A stretch of DNA of 64,000 nucleotides from Neptuniibacter sp. 1_MG-2023 (GCF_030547185.1 NZ_JAUOQR010000006.1:62001-126000), one strand, 5' to 3'; counted from the first letter of the stretch, positions 8,173-17,703 are shown. Made by a program: numbers and translations. Notes: a model not told the origin generated them from the sequence alone.

Positions 8173-11100
8173 ATGAAGCACGATTTAACCGTTTTATATA
8201 TAGAAAGTAATGAACATACCCGCAAAATCCACGTCGACTTTTTCCGTGGGATATTTACAACCGTTCTGGAAGCGTCTAACGGTCGAGAAGGCATATCAAA
8301 GTTTGTGACGCATCGTCCCAGCCTAGTTATCACGGAGATTCAGCTTCCCCACATGAATGGGCCTGAATTAATACAAGAGATCCGTAGAACAGATAAAAAA
8401 ACACCGATCATCGTATTCAGCGCTTATATTCAAGAAGATTTCATATTAGATACTATTAAAGATCAAATTAATGGTTTTATTAGTAAACCCGCAGATAATC
8501 AAAAATTAGCACAAGTCATTAATCAGGTTTTATCGCTTGGGAAACATGAAGACTCTGTAGGCAAAACTAAAATACTGGGCGATAGTTTAACTGTACACAA
8601 TGAATCTGAAGAAGATCTAGCCCAAGCCCCCGATAGCCTTATGGTCGTAGGTATTGGATCAAGTGCTGGGGGGCTCGAAGCACTGACCACCTTGATAAAA
8701 GGGCTGCCAGGAAATAACAATACCGCCTATATTGTTGCACAGCATTTAAGCCCTAAACACAACACTATGCTGGTTGAATTACTTTCTAGAGAAAGTACTT
8801 TAATGATTAAGGAGGCGGTGCACGGCGAGACGCTTGAACCTGATATTTTCTATATAACCCCCCCTAATAAAAACGTTGAAATCAACAATAATAATCGAAT
8901 AGTTTTATCGGCCCCAGAAAAACACTCTTTCCTACCGAAACCCTCTGTAAATCAACTCTTTATATCTATTGCCAAATACAAAAAAGAAAAATCTGTCGGC
9001 ATTATATTATCAGGCACAGGCTCTGATGGTTGCCAAGGTATGCGAGCTATTAACTCGGAGGGGGGGATCACCATAGTACAAGAGCCCAGTACAGCCAAAT
9101 ATGATGGTATGCCAATGGCGGCGATAAATGGCTCTGTTGTTGATATCTTAATCGAAGCAGACAAAATCGGGGAAGAGCTCGTAGCTCTGGCCAACTTCCC
9201 AAGAAATAAAGTGCTAAAAAAGCACCAAGTAACACCAGAAAATGACCATATATCAATTATTTTCGCTTTACTCCATAAAATAAAACATGTCGATTTCTCC
9301 GTTTACAAAAAAGCAACAATTGGTCGACGAATAGAAAGACGTATGGTCGCTCTGAAGGTCACAACCCTGAGTGAATATGTCGCACTGATTGAAAGAGATG
9401 AACAAGAGGTCGAGTTACTTTATAAAGACATTTTAATTGGCGTAACCAGTTTTTTCCGTGATAGAGATGCTTACAACTCACTTGAAAACCTTTTAGATAA
9501 ATATCTTGATGAAATTCCAGACGCAAAGGAACTCAGAATTTGGATGCCCGGCTCCTCCACCGGTGAAGAAGCCTACTCTGTAGCTATAATTCTGAACGAA
9601 CTATTAAACGACCGCCAAAATAACCTTGATTTAAAGATATTTGCGACAGATATTGATGAAGATGCCTTAAAAACAGCTCGGCAAGGGATTTATAGCCAAG
9701 CCTCAATGACGGAAGTGTCTGACTCCCATATAAAAGACTATTTCAACATTACCAACAATGAATTTGAGGTGAAGAAAAGTTTACGACAAAACATTGTATT
9801 CTCTTATCATAACCTTTTGTCCGACCCACCATTTAAAGAGCTCGATCTCATCGTTTGTCGTAACTTGCTTATCTACTTTAATCTTGATGCGCAAAAATGG
9901 ATCATGCCTGCCTTTCACTATGCACTTAAAACAAATGCGTTACTTTTTCTTGGAAAGTCTGAAAATGCGACTTATTTTGAACATCTTTTCGTACCCGTAG
10001 ACAAATCTAATAAAATTTTTAAAACCGTGGCCTCCTCCAATAAAAACCTCTCAACAATTACTATAAAAGCTCCTAAATACGTTAAATATCCGGAAGTCGA
10101 ACAATCTAAAGCATTAGAAACGACTCCTCTTCAAGAAACGATTGTTACTGAAGCCGCAAAGCTTCTCATGCCGAATATAATAGTAACGAACGAACAGCTT
10201 GATGTTGTATATAAAAAAGGGAACCTTGATTTTGTTTCCATCCCAGAAGGATATATCTCATATAATCTGTACAAAATAGTCGACTCCCGTTTAGCTATCG
10301 ATTTAAGAAAATTGTTTAGCAACGTAAAAAAAGGATCCGGAGTTAGCTCAAGTGGTTATATACCTTTACCACAAAAAAATGGAAAAGCTCGATTAATAAA
10401 AGTCTACCTTGTGCCAATTTTGAATGGCCGCAACCAGATGTATATCTTTTATTTCCAGAGTATTTCGGTATTAGACCTACCTCTCATTAACACAAATTCC
10501 GATGACGTTGTAACCTCCTCCACTCAAGAGCTCGAGTTTGAATTACAACGCATTAAAGAACATATGCAAACCCTCGTTGAAGAGTTAGAAACATCTAACG
10601 AGGAATTACAATCAACCAATGAAGAGTTACAAAGTGCTAACGAAGAGTTACAGGCAACCAATGAAGAGATGGAAACCAGTAATGAAGAGCTTCAGTCTAC
10701 TAACGAAGAGCTTCAAACCGCCTATGCGGAACTCAAAGAGATCTTTAATGAAAATACAGTCATCAAAGAAAAGTACGGCTCTCTCAATCGCCGTTATGAA
10801 TCCGTTTTAGAAAATATTAATGACGGCGTCATCATCACTAATTTACAAGGTATGATTCTTAAAACCAATCATGCCATGCAAACCTATACAGGATTAACAA
10901 GAGAGCAGCTACTCGCTAAAAACTGGTTTGATCTATACCCCATTGAAGACAACACTCGCTTTTTAAATCGGCAGAAAGAGTTAACAGAAAAAGGAACATT
11001 TGGCCCTTACATTATCGAATTAAAATCCAAGGGTAATGTCACTACAGTTCTAGATGTAGAAGACTATCTCAGTCGTGACGAATTAGGTAACACTCAAATA

Positions 11101-13206
11101 TGGTCTTTCGCTTCAGATATATCGAAAGAGAGGCACGCACTTGCTGAACTATCATTGAGCCAGCAGAAATACAAAGCCACATTTGATAACGCTAACATAG
11201 GTATTGGCCATGTTGCTTTAGATGGAACCTGGATTTCTGTCAACAGCACTTTATCTAAAATGCTCGGCTATACACAAGAAGAACTACTATCACTAACCTT
11301 CCAAGATATTACCTATGCCGAAGATCTAAACGAGGATTTAGGCTTAGTACAGCAGCTCATTAATGGGGAGCGAAACTCCTATAAGATGGAAAAACGCTAC
11401 TATAAAAAAAATGGCGACCTATTCTGGGTAGTACTTTACGTTGCTATTGTTAGGGATAAAAACAAACCCTTATATTTCATCTCTGTAATTGAAGACATTG
11501 ATAGTCAAAAACAAGTAAGTTTAGAAAGCATACAAGCAAAAACGGTGTTCAATACAACACAAGAAAGCATTGTTATTACTGATAGTGAAACCCGAATAAT
11601 CAATATTAATCCTGCATTTGAAAATATAACGGGTTATACCTTTAAGGAAGTGGCTGGCAAAAAAATAAATATATTAAAATCTGATCAGCACACCCCAGAG
11701 TTCTACAGTGAAATGGAACGTTCCTACAAACAAAGTGGGTTCTGGTCCGGTGAAGTTATCAATAAATCTAAAAACGGTGATATATTCCCTGTTTTTCTTA
11801 ATATAAATGCGGTTAAAGATGAAAATGGTTATATCATTCAGTATGTTGGTGTAATAACAGATATATCATTAATAAAACAGTCTCAAAATAAAATACAATA
11901 TCTAGCCAACCATGACTCTCTCACCGGCTTACCTAACCGCACTTTGCTAGCGGATAGACTTGAGCAAGCGCTACAGGAATCTCGCCGTTCTAAAAAGCAA
12001 CTCGCAATCTTATTTATTGATCTAGATCGCTTTAAAATTGTAAACGATGGTTTAGGACATAATGTGGGGGACGAAGTTCTAATTGAAGTCTCCAAAAGAT
12101 TATCGAACCTTCTACGTTCAGGCGACACTATTGCCAGAGTGGGCGGCGATGAATTTATTGTTATTATTCAAGATTTAGATACGGCATTACATGCATCAAA
12201 AATAGCTCTGAATTTAATTCAAGCAGTTAAAGAAGAGATTGTTGTCGATACGCATAAAATCATAGTAGGCGCTAGCATTGGGATCAGTATCTACCCAAAT
12301 GATGGGCATTCCGCTGACGAACTCATTCGCCAAGCAGATATTGCGATGTATGATGCAAAGGAAAATGGCAGAAACATGTATCGCTATATCTCCCAAGAGC
12401 TATCTTCATTTGCTTTTGAGAAAGCATCAATGGAAAGTTTAATCCGGGAAGGATTAAATAAAGATGAATTCGAGGTCTATTACCAACCGATTATCGAATT
12501 AGAGACAATGAAAGTCTCGCACTTAGAAGCGTTAATAAGGTGGAACCATCCCAAACTGGGATTAGTTATGCCTCATAAGTTTATTCCGCTTGCTGAAGAA
12601 TCCGAGTTAATTACTGAAATAACAAAATATGTTGTTTTTAAGGTAATGACGACCATCAGTAAACTAAATGACATTAATCATTATAAATGCAAAATAGCCA
12701 TTAACTTTTCATTAAAAGATTTAGAATCTGATTCACTCTTTTACATTTTCAAAAAATATTTACAGCAATTTAAAATTGATGGTAGTTCAATCGCCTTAGA
12801 GATTACCGAAAGGAAAGTTATTTTATCTAATGACCAAAATCAAAAACATTTGGAGCGCTATAAAAAGCTAAATGTCTCTTTTTCAATGGATGATTTTGGC
12901 ACAGGCTATTCAAATTTAGGCTACCTAATTAACAAACCTTTCGACATATTAAAAATTGATCGTTCCTTCATATCTAGAATTGGAGAAGTGGATAAATCAG
13001 AAGAAGTTGTGAAAGCCACAATATCTATCGCTAAAGCATTAGGGTTAAAAACGATTGCTGAAGGTGTTGAAACGAAAGAACAATTTGACTTTATCGCCCG
13101 CCACAATTGTGACTTTGTTCAGGGCTTTTATTTTCAATCTCCAGAACCTATCGGGGATTTGATCGATTATCTACAAATAGACGATAATAGCGAAGCAAAG
13201 GAATAA
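8173..13206 (+). CDS. Giant hybrid: receiver-CheB-CheR-coiled coil-PAS-GGDEF-EAL protein
   Basis: The single frame encodes 1677 residues. Order: degenerate receiver (about 1-123); CheB methylesterase (about 155-345) with GSSAGG (S164 likely nucleophile), AQHLSPKHN and SGTGSDG; CheR methyltransferase (about 360-625) with ATIGRRIERRM and SAM-site WMPGSSTGEEAYS (457 on); a PAS-like linker; a coiled coil of ELETSNEELQSTNEELQ repeats (about 785-880); three PAS domains (about 880-1240); GGDEF (1324-1328) with I-site RSGD (1315-1318); and EAL (E1452) with ALEITER, DDFGTGYS, LKIDRSF and TIAEGVET. CheB/CheR/PAS fusions are known; here one also carries complete-looking c-di-GMP synthesis and hydrolysis domains. 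In the receiver the phosphoacceptor is Glu55 (ITEIQLPHMNG) and the acidic pocket reads IESN, so normal phosphorylation is unlikely. It is cytoplasmic, with no membrane segment. Confidence 0.93.
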   Translation: MKHDLTVLYIESNEHTRKIHVDFFRGIFTTVLEASNGREGISKFVTHRPSLVITEIQLPHMNGPELIQEIRRTDKKTPIIVFSAYIQEDFILDTIKDQINGFISKPADNQKLAQVINQVLSLGKHEDSVGKTKILGDSLTVHNESEEDLAQAPDSLMVVGIGSSAGGLEALTTLIKGLPGNNNTAYIVAQHLSPKHNTMLVELLSRESTLMIKEAVHGETLEPDIFYITPPNKNVEINNNNRIVLSAPEKHSFLPKPSVNQLFISIAKYKKEKSVGIILSGTGSDGCQGMRAINSEGGITIVQEPSTAKYDGMPMAAINGSVVDILIEADKIGEELVALANFPRNKVLKKHQVTPENDHISIIFALLHKIKHVDFSVYKKATIGRRIERRMVALKVTTLSEYVALIERDEQEVELLYKDILIGVTSFFRDRDAYNSLENLLDKYLDEIPDAKELRIWMPGSSTGEEAYSVAIILNELLNDRQNNLDLKIFATDIDEDALKTARQGIYSQASMTEVSDSHIKDYFNITNNEFEVKKSLRQNIVFSYHNLLSDPPFKELDLIVCRNLLIYFNLDAQKWIMPAFHYALKTNALLFLGKSENATYFEHLFVPVDKSNKIFKTVASSNKNLSTITIKAPKYVKYPEVEQSKALETTPLQETIVTEAAKLLMPNIIVTNEQLDVVYKKGNLDFVSIPEGYISYNLYKIVDSRLAIDLRKLFSNVKKGSGVSSSGYIPLPQKNGKARLIKVYLVPILNGRNQMYIFYFQSISVLDLPLINTNSDDVVTSSTQELEFELQRIKEHMQTLVEELETSNEELQSTNEELQSANEELQATNEEMETSNEELQSTNEELQTAYAELKEIFNENTVIKEKYGSLNRRYESVLENINDGVIITNLQGMILKTNHAMQTYTGLTREQLLAKNWFDLYPIEDNTRFLNRQKELTEKGTFGPYIIELKSKGNVTTVLDVEDYLSRDELGNTQIWSFASDISKERHALAELSLSQQKYKATFDNANIGIGHVALDGTWISVNSTLSKMLGYTQEELLSLTFQDITYAEDLNEDLGLVQQLINGERNSYKMEKRYYKKNGDLFWVVLYVAIVRDKNKPLYFISVIEDIDSQKQVSLESIQAKTVFNTTQESIVITDSETRIININPAFENITGYTFKEVAGKKINILKSDQHTPEFYSEMERSYKQSGFWSGEVINKSKNGDIFPVFLNINAVKDENGYIIQYVGVITDISLIKQSQNKIQYLANHDSLTGLPNRTLLADRLEQALQESRRSKKQLAILFIDLDRFKIVNDGLGHNVGDEVLIEVSKRLSNLLRSGDTIARVGGDEFIVIIQDLDTALHASKIALNLIQAVKEEIVVDTHKIIVGASIGISIYPNDGHSADELIRQADIAMYDAKENGRNMYRYISQELSSFAFEKASMESLIREGLNKDEFEVYYQPIIELETMKVSHLEALIRWNHPKLGLVMPHKFIPLAEESELITEITKYVVFKVMTTISKLNDINHYKCKIAINFSLKDLESDSLFYIFKKYLQQFKIDGSSIALEITERKVILSNDQNQKHLERYKKLNVSFSMDDFGTGYSNLGYLINKPFDILKIDRSFISRIGEVDKSEEVVKATISIAKALGLKTIAEGVETKEQFDFIARHNCDFVQGFYFQSPEPIGDLIDYLQIDDNSEAKE

Positions 13207-13293
13207 ATTAGCAGTTAATTCCTACTAATTTTGAACCTAGCTAATATCAGAGTTCATCGGTCTAATATGCAATAGATTTAGAGCATGCATCTA

Positions 13294-14091
13294 TCATAGA
13301 AGCGGCGATAACATCCGTTCGACTCTGATATCCATACGCAGCAGATCCACTGGATCACCAAACTGGCTATATATCGCCACATCAGCAGCATCTCGACCGT
13401 AGGCGATCGCAACACGTCCACCATATCGGCTATTCTGAGTCGGATCGAATGCATACCAGCGCCCTCCGACATAAGCCTCAAACCAAGCATGAAGATCCAT
13501 AGGTTCAAGCCCTTCAAGATAACCAACAACCATTCGAGCAGGGATCGACAGAGAACGGCAACAGGCTATACCTAGATGGGCCATATCCCGGCAAACCGCC
13601 TCTGATTTTTCATTAACTTCACAGGCACTAATGATCTGCTGACCACTTCCAGGAGAGTAGCGCAGTGTTTGGCGAATATAATCAATAATTGCTGTGCACT
13701 GATCATATCCAGGCGCGACACCAACAACGAGTGATTGTGCTAATTGAGTGAAACGATCAGACTCACAAAACCGGCTCGGTAACAGAAATGGAAGTGTATC
13801 TTCAGGTAAATTTTGCACTTCAATAAACGGTGCCCCCGGCGCTACATCAAAGGCATCTGCACATTCGATATTAACCGATGTGTAAACTGAAAAAGGTCCA
13901 GCAGGTGCCACCACCCGTTGACATAAATTACCAAATGGATCGGTGAACTCGACCGCCATAACGCTAGGTGAAAACTCATACTGCTCACGGGCTACCCACT
14001 GCTGCTGCCCACTACGAGGGCGAAGCATTAATAAAAATGGCGTAGCTACAGGGATATTGAAGTCAAGAACACAAGAAGCATGTAACCACAT
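13294..14091 (-). CDS. Transglutaminase-like cysteine peptidase family protein
   Basis: The 265-residue protein has the transglutaminase-like fold: an N-terminal beta domain (residues 1-100) followed by the catalytic core. The triad is readable as C167 in [16 protein letters not shown]201 in [10 protein letters not shown] and D216 in WYAFDPTQ. The [13 protein letters not shown] stretch is typical of this family. Such cytoplasmic proteins are thought to act as peptidases or amide hydrolases, but their substrate is unknown. No signal peptide is seen. It is convergent with the giant signalling gene and separate from the TgpA-type transglutaminase at 48003-50000. Confidence 0.85.
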   Translation of the reverse strand: MWLHASCVLDFNIPVATPFLLMLRPRSGQQQWVAREQYEFSPSVMAVEFTDPFGNLCQRVVAPAGPFSVYTSVNIECADAFDVAPGAPFIEVQNLPEDTLPFLLPSRFCESDRFTQLAQSLVVGVAPGYDQCTAIIDYIRQTLRYSPGSGQQIISACEVNEKSEAVCRDMAHLGIACCRSLSIPARMVVGYLEGLEPMDLHAWFEAYVGGRWYAFDPTQNSRYGGRVAIAYGRDAADVAIYSQFGDPVDLLRMDIRVERMLSPLL

Positions 14092-14360
14092 AAGAACATC
14101 CTGATTAATTTAAGCCAAAGGAATTCTATACTCTAAACTGCTTCACAACGGCACGGCCCTATTAGGTATCGTCCTTCGTTCTTCAAGTACTCAATTAATC
14201 TAGCACGTCACCTTAACTGCCGCTAGCACTATGAGTTAGAAGTATGATTAAGCTTAGAACAGATTATATATAAGCTAATAGAGCAGCTGACTATAGAGGG
14301 ATGAGTAAGTGTTAGTTTAAGCCGAGAAGACTATTGATAACTCCCCTCTTTATTCGGCTC

Positions 14361-14615
14361 TTACAATGTAAAACCTATATAGAAAAGTAAGGCTCCCATA
14401 TAGATTGAGAGTGCGGAAACGCCATCTTTGGAGAGATCCCTTGAGACTATATCACCCGTCCCTTTTACTATACCGATAATCACAAGTCCGATCCCGCCCG
14501 TAAAGCGATAATTATTTAAATTCACATGGCCTTGCTCATCCGTTATAAAACGTAAGTAACCAAATAACAGTAAAACACTTCCCACTATAAATATAATTAC
14601 TCGAAAGTTTTCCAT
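14361..14615 (-). CDS. Small integral membrane protein of unknown function
   Basis: The frame opens with TTG at 14654, but ATG 14615 has AGGA about eight bases upstream and gives an 84-residue protein beginning MENFRVIIFIVGSVLLLFGY. Three hydrophobic segments are visible: residues about 4-20, a Gly/Ile-rich stretch GGIGLVIIGIVKG, and the C-terminal YMGALLFYIGF. No known domain is recognised. It stands alone between the transglutaminase-like gene and the FMN reductase gene, with gaps of about 270 and 180 bp. Confidence 0.55.
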   Translation of the reverse strand: MENFRVIIFIVGSVLLLFGYLRFITDEQGHVNLNNYRFTGGIGLVIIGIVKGTGDIVSRDLSKDGVSALSIYMGALLFYIGFTL

Positions 14616-14794
14616 CGCTAATCCTGTATCAAAAAAATCATACTCTGCCCTCAATAGTCATCATAGCGATAACAAACTGGATCTATTTACTTCACTTACC
14701 CCTCAAGTAGCACCGGCATGTTGCTTATCGTACGCCCACTCTCTTTACCGATGGCTATCAAAAACCGATCCAATCTATCCTGTTGCCAAGCTGA

Positions 14795-15454
14795 TTAAGG
14801 CGCATTTCGCTGAGAGGGGTCTATTTTTAAGGGCATCACTATTTTGTGTGGATCGACTACCTCTTTATGCTCACGGGTAGCCTGAGCCCACCAAATAAGT
14901 TGATTGAAGGTACGGCTAAAATATTCAAACCAAGACGCCTGATTTTGGCCTGCCTGCACGCTCCCATCTTCAGCAAAGACCTCTTGTGCTTTAGGTACAT
15001 GAATCATCGCAGAAACAGGTAAACAACCAAGCTCTGAAAGAAACGTCCGCATGCCTACAGCTGCACGCATACCACCCCACTGCCCCGCAGAATAGGTAAC
15101 AATGGCACTCGGCTTGTAAGAGAATAGAGAGCTACCGAAATGGTTTAACATATCAGCCAACGCAGGACTCATCGAGTGATTATATTCAGGGCTAACCATA
15201 ATATAGCCATCAGCTGACTCTATCTTGTCTGCCAGCTCATTCAGTTCTGGGGGAACCGTGCGCTGAGAGTACGCAAAATGTGGTTTAAAAACAGGTCCCA
15301 AAGGGTAATCTAAAGGATCAATCAGCTCCACTTCATGCTCAGTATAGTGACTCAATAAACATTCAATGCAAGCTTTTGAAACGCGCAAACCAAGACGAGC
15401 GGGGCTAGGTGGTGTGCTATCACGAACAGTGCCTAAAAAAACTAAAAACTTCAT
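14795..15454 (-). CDS. NADPH-dependent FMN reductase-like flavoprotein
   Basis: The 219-residue protein has the flavodoxin-like fold of the FMN_red family. It starts MKFLVFLGTVRDSTPPSPAR (flavin phosphate-binding loop) and carries the hallmark SPEYNHSMSPALADMLNHF plus YSAGQWGGMRAAVGMR for the isoalloxazine site. Members reduce FMN, quinones, azo compounds or metal ions using NAD(P)H in the cytoplasm; the physiological substrate here is unknown. No partner gene is adjacent. Confidence 0.85.
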   Translation of the reverse strand: MKFLVFLGTVRDSTPPSPARLGLRVSKACIECLLSHYTEHEVELIDPLDYPLGPVFKPHFAYSQRTVPPELNELADKIESADGYIMVSPEYNHSMSPALADMLNHFGSSLFSYKPSAIVTYSAGQWGGMRAAVGMRTFLSELGCLPVSAMIHVPKAQEVFAEDGSVQAGQNQASWFEYFSRTFNQLIWWAQATREHKEVVDPHKIVMPLKIDPSQRNAP

Positions 15455-15715
15455 ATTAAAACTCGATATAAGTTAGAAAAAGCCTGCGAGGAAACTAATG
15501 AAATAGAAAGCGATCTGGAACTCCTTTGCTCTTTTTGAGCGATTTCTTATACCTAAAAGCACAAAGCGTTCACTGCTTCATTCATCTATGCCAAAGATCG
15601 GTCTCTCTTTTATCTTTAGGTTGTAACTTATCACTCCCTTAAACTCAACAGTACCGAGCTAGCTCCTTATCGCCCACTAAATCTTAATTATCGGTTTATA
15701 AATTTTAGACTATAC

Positions 15716-15729
15716 TTTGTATATACAAA
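15716..15729. promoter_or_regulatory. Perfect 14-bp palindrome overlapping a likely promoter
   Basis: TTTGTATATACAAA is its own reverse complement. It directly follows and overlaps a TATACT hexamer (15711-15716) that could be a -10 element, 20 bp before the start of the exported six-cysteine protein gene. The placement fits an operator, but no cognate regulator is adjacent. Confidence 0.4.
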
Positions 15730-15748
15730 TTACAGTTAAGGTGATTTG

Positions 15749-16507
15749 ATGGTTAATTATTACAAAGTTTTACCGTTGATTTTACTGAGTGTCCTATCTC
15801 ATAAACTATGGGCCGAAGAGCTAAAAGTGGGAAAAGTATGCCCTGTCACTTATCAAAAGGAACCGATTGGACGACTTATTTTCTCTCAGCCTTGGTACCA
15901 TAGCAGTCGCTCTGATGCCAAGTATATCCCTGGGGATAATGCTACGGGAATAGGGTTAGAGATCCATCTAAAAAACAACTTTAATGGTAAAACTGATGGC
16001 CTGAACTTAGCTGACTGTGATCGTTATCGCTTATTACAGATCCGAAAAACTAATGCTAGACTCCACCAAGGCGAGCGAGGTATACAGATTGATATCCCTA
16101 ACGAAGCCGAAAACCCTTTCTATGATAATGCCCCACTTGAACATGGTCATGGGCTGCATAAAACACCTAAAGATGATGCAGATAAACCTTGGCAGGGAAG
16201 ATTCTTCCGCGATGCGTCCGTATCGATCTATGACACGCCTTACGTCTCTGACTCTTACGGTGTAGAAGGAGAAGATTTAGAGGTTAATTTTGAGACCTGC
16301 GCGATTTGTGAACGGGATCAGCATTACGACTTAGTGCTGTCATGTGGTACTTGGGGCTATAAACGTGAGTATATGGGAGGTATGACTGGCTGGGCAGAAC
16401 CTGAATTTAAAGGAGTTCAATGCTCATCATCAGCGAGCCAACTATTTCAAACTACAATCAACAACTCTAATCGCGTTGAATACAGTTATTGGATTCATTG
16501 GCGCTAA
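15749..16507 (+). CDS. Exported six-cysteine protein of unknown function
   Basis: ATG 15749 is chosen over TTG 15746 because AAGGTG lies just upstream; it gives 252 residues. The N-terminus MVNYYKVLPLILLSVLSHKLWA is a signal peptide with likely cleavage after LWA. The mature part has six cysteines (in VCPV, DCDR, TCAIC, LSCG and QCSS), an even number that fits disulfides in the periplasm or outside. It is rich in Asp, Gly, Tyr and Trp, with GRLIFSQPWYHSSRSDAKY near the N-terminus. No family is recognised. It appears monocistronic. Neighbours give no clue to function; fragments of a decayed GGDEF gene lie immediately downstream on the other strand. Confidence 0.7.
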   Translation: MVNYYKVLPLILLSVLSHKLWAEELKVGKVCPVTYQKEPIGRLIFSQPWYHSSRSDAKYIPGDNATGIGLEIHLKNNFNGKTDGLNLADCDRYRLLQIRKTNARLHQGERGIQIDIPNEAENPFYDNAPLEHGHGLHKTPKDDADKPWQGRFFRDASVSIYDTPYVSDSYGVEGEDLEVNFETCAICERDQHYDLVLSCGTWGYKREYMGGMTGWAEPEFKGVQCSSSASQLFQTTINNSNRVEYSYWIHWR

Positions 16508-16510
16508 TCA

Positions 16511-16588
16511 TTACTCAGGCAGCCAAACCACTTGATTGCGCCCTTTAGATTTAGCTTTATATAACGCTCTATCTAGCAACTTCCAAAT
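16511..16588 (-). pseudogene. 3'-terminal debris of a GGDEF (diguanylate cyclase) gene
   Basis: Read on the minus strand this stretch encodes about 25 residues ending in a stop, including LLDRALYKAKSKGRNQVV, the canonical last helix and strand of a GGDEF domain (ADxALYxAKxxGRNxV). The same frame upstream runs into a stop within four codons, and nothing GGDEF-like remains before it. This is therefore the tail of a deleted or decayed diguanylate cyclase, stranded 3 bp after the stop of the exported-protein gene. Confidence 0.7.
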
Positions 16589-16794
16589 GTTTACTTAACA
16601 GCGCTCTTTTAAAAAGCATCTACTTGATACTAGCTTACCTCTGCGTAAGGTGCTGAAAAAACAGCATGAATAGACTAAGGTACTTTTCCATCATTTTAGA
16701 CAACCCTAGAACTAATTCTTTTCTAATCAAAATATAGGGTTATTTGAAAGAAGCGAGTACAGCTCATAAATAAATGTATTATAAATATATGTTA
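16589..16794. other. Non-coding remainder of the 16508-16867 gap
   Basis: After the GGDEF fragment this AT-rich stretch has no credible reading frame or hairpin with a T tract. It may represent further decayed sequence of the lost diguanylate cyclase gene plus the upstream region of the hemerythrin promoter. Confidence 0.3.
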
Positions 16795-16836
16795 TTGACG
16801 GATATCAATTTTAAACTTTTGTTCTCCACATAAGAT
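16795..16836 (+). promoter_or_regulatory. FNR/Anr-type box and -10 element of the hemerythrin gene
   Basis: TTGACGGATATCAA (16795-16808) matches the FNR/Anr consensus TTGAT-N4-ATCAA at nine of ten defined bases. A TAAGAT hexamer at 16831-16836 suits a -10 element; the start point would then be near 16843, putting the box centre at about -41.5, the class II activator position. This suggests activation under low oxygen. Confidence 0.65.
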
Positions 16837-16867
16837 AGACACTCATGTTCTTTTGGAGCACAAGATA

Positions 16868-17275
16868 ATGACGCATGCTGATACAAAGTTGATTCCTCCG
16901 GTCACAGTAGAGTTTATGAATAATGACCATGAGGAAGCAGTCGAAATACTAGATACCATACTCGCTGCTATAGAGAACAGTACTGTAGACGAGGTTACCT
17001 CACGGCTCGAAGCGTTCTTCGCTCATAACCAAGTCCACTTTTCCCGTGAAGAGGAACAGATGAGACGCGTTAATTTTCCCCCTTATTCTTGCCATAAAGG
17101 GGAGCATGACCGCGTTCTGTTTGAATTAGCTGAAGCAATAGAGCAGTGGAAAGAGAGAAACGACCGAGAGTATATTGCGCACTACCTTAACTGCACTTTG
17201 TGGAACTGGTTTATCAACCACATTAAAACAATGGATACAGTCACAGCCATGTTTATCAACCAGCACGCCCACTAA
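16868..17275 (+). CDS. Bacteriohemerythrin (hemerythrin-like diiron oxygen-binding protein)
   Basis: ATG 16868 has GGAG nine bases upstream and is preferred to TTG 16853; the protein has 135 residues, the usual single-domain length. All diiron ligands are visible: H21 (NNDHEEAV), H57 and E61 (HFSREEEQM), H76 and H80 (CHKGEHD), H118 and D123 (HIKTMD). Bacterial hemerythrins bind O2 reversibly and deliver or buffer it in the cytoplasm. The FNR/Anr-type box at -41.5 agrees with induction when oxygen is scarce. It is a stand-alone gene. Confidence 0.92.
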   Translation: MTHADTKLIPPVTVEFMNNDHEEAVEILDTILAAIENSTVDEVTSRLEAFFAHNQVHFSREEEQMRRVNFPPYSCHKGEHDRVLFELAEAIEQWKERNDREYIAHYLNCTLWNWFINHIKTMDTVTAMFINQHAH

Positions 17276-17703
17276 AAACACTTCACTCTAAAAGAAAGTG
17301 ATCTCAGACTCATCTCGGCTTATGCATTCAGGTATAAGCCAAAACCTCCCCCTGTTTACTTGGTTTTAGTCTTATTTTTATAGTGTGTTCTAGCTTAGGG
17401 CTCTATAAAAAACCACATAAGATAACGGTATAAACTCACATAAAAAAACCATATTTAAAATATGTTTGCGTAGAACCCATTTAAGGAGAGGTTATGCTTA
17501 TCTATATGGGAGCTATAAAAACGAGGAGGAAATAGACACCTAATCCATTAACGTTTGAGATAAATTAAAACGTTGGAAAAAGCTAAAAGGAGATAAAGGC
17601 TTAGATACTCGCGGTACCTAGTCAGATCTAAAGCTAACCTATAGAGAATAAGAGCTCTTATAAAAAAGAGCCCCAATCAAAGCGATTAACCACAATAACG
17701 GAT
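17276..17703. other. 428-bp gap with a possible decayed reading frame
   Basis: No intact gene was found. One plus-strand frame from about 17482 to 17622 is open except for two stops and ends in codons for LKRWKKLKGDKGLDTRGT, preceded by GSYKNEEEIDT. A good ribosome binding site AAGGAGAGG precedes an ATG at about 17494 that gives only 13 codons in another frame. This may be gene debris, but no family is recognised. Confidence 0.25.

Noticed and set aside
17482-17622. Decayed plus-strand frame ending LKRWKKLKGDKGLDTRGT
   Set aside because: Two stops interrupt it and no family could be recognised; noted only as possible debris.
17644-17690. Hairpin-like GAGCTC/GCTCTT repeats near the end of the DUF2750 gene
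   Set aside because: The stem is short and the T run lies in the loop rather than after the stem.
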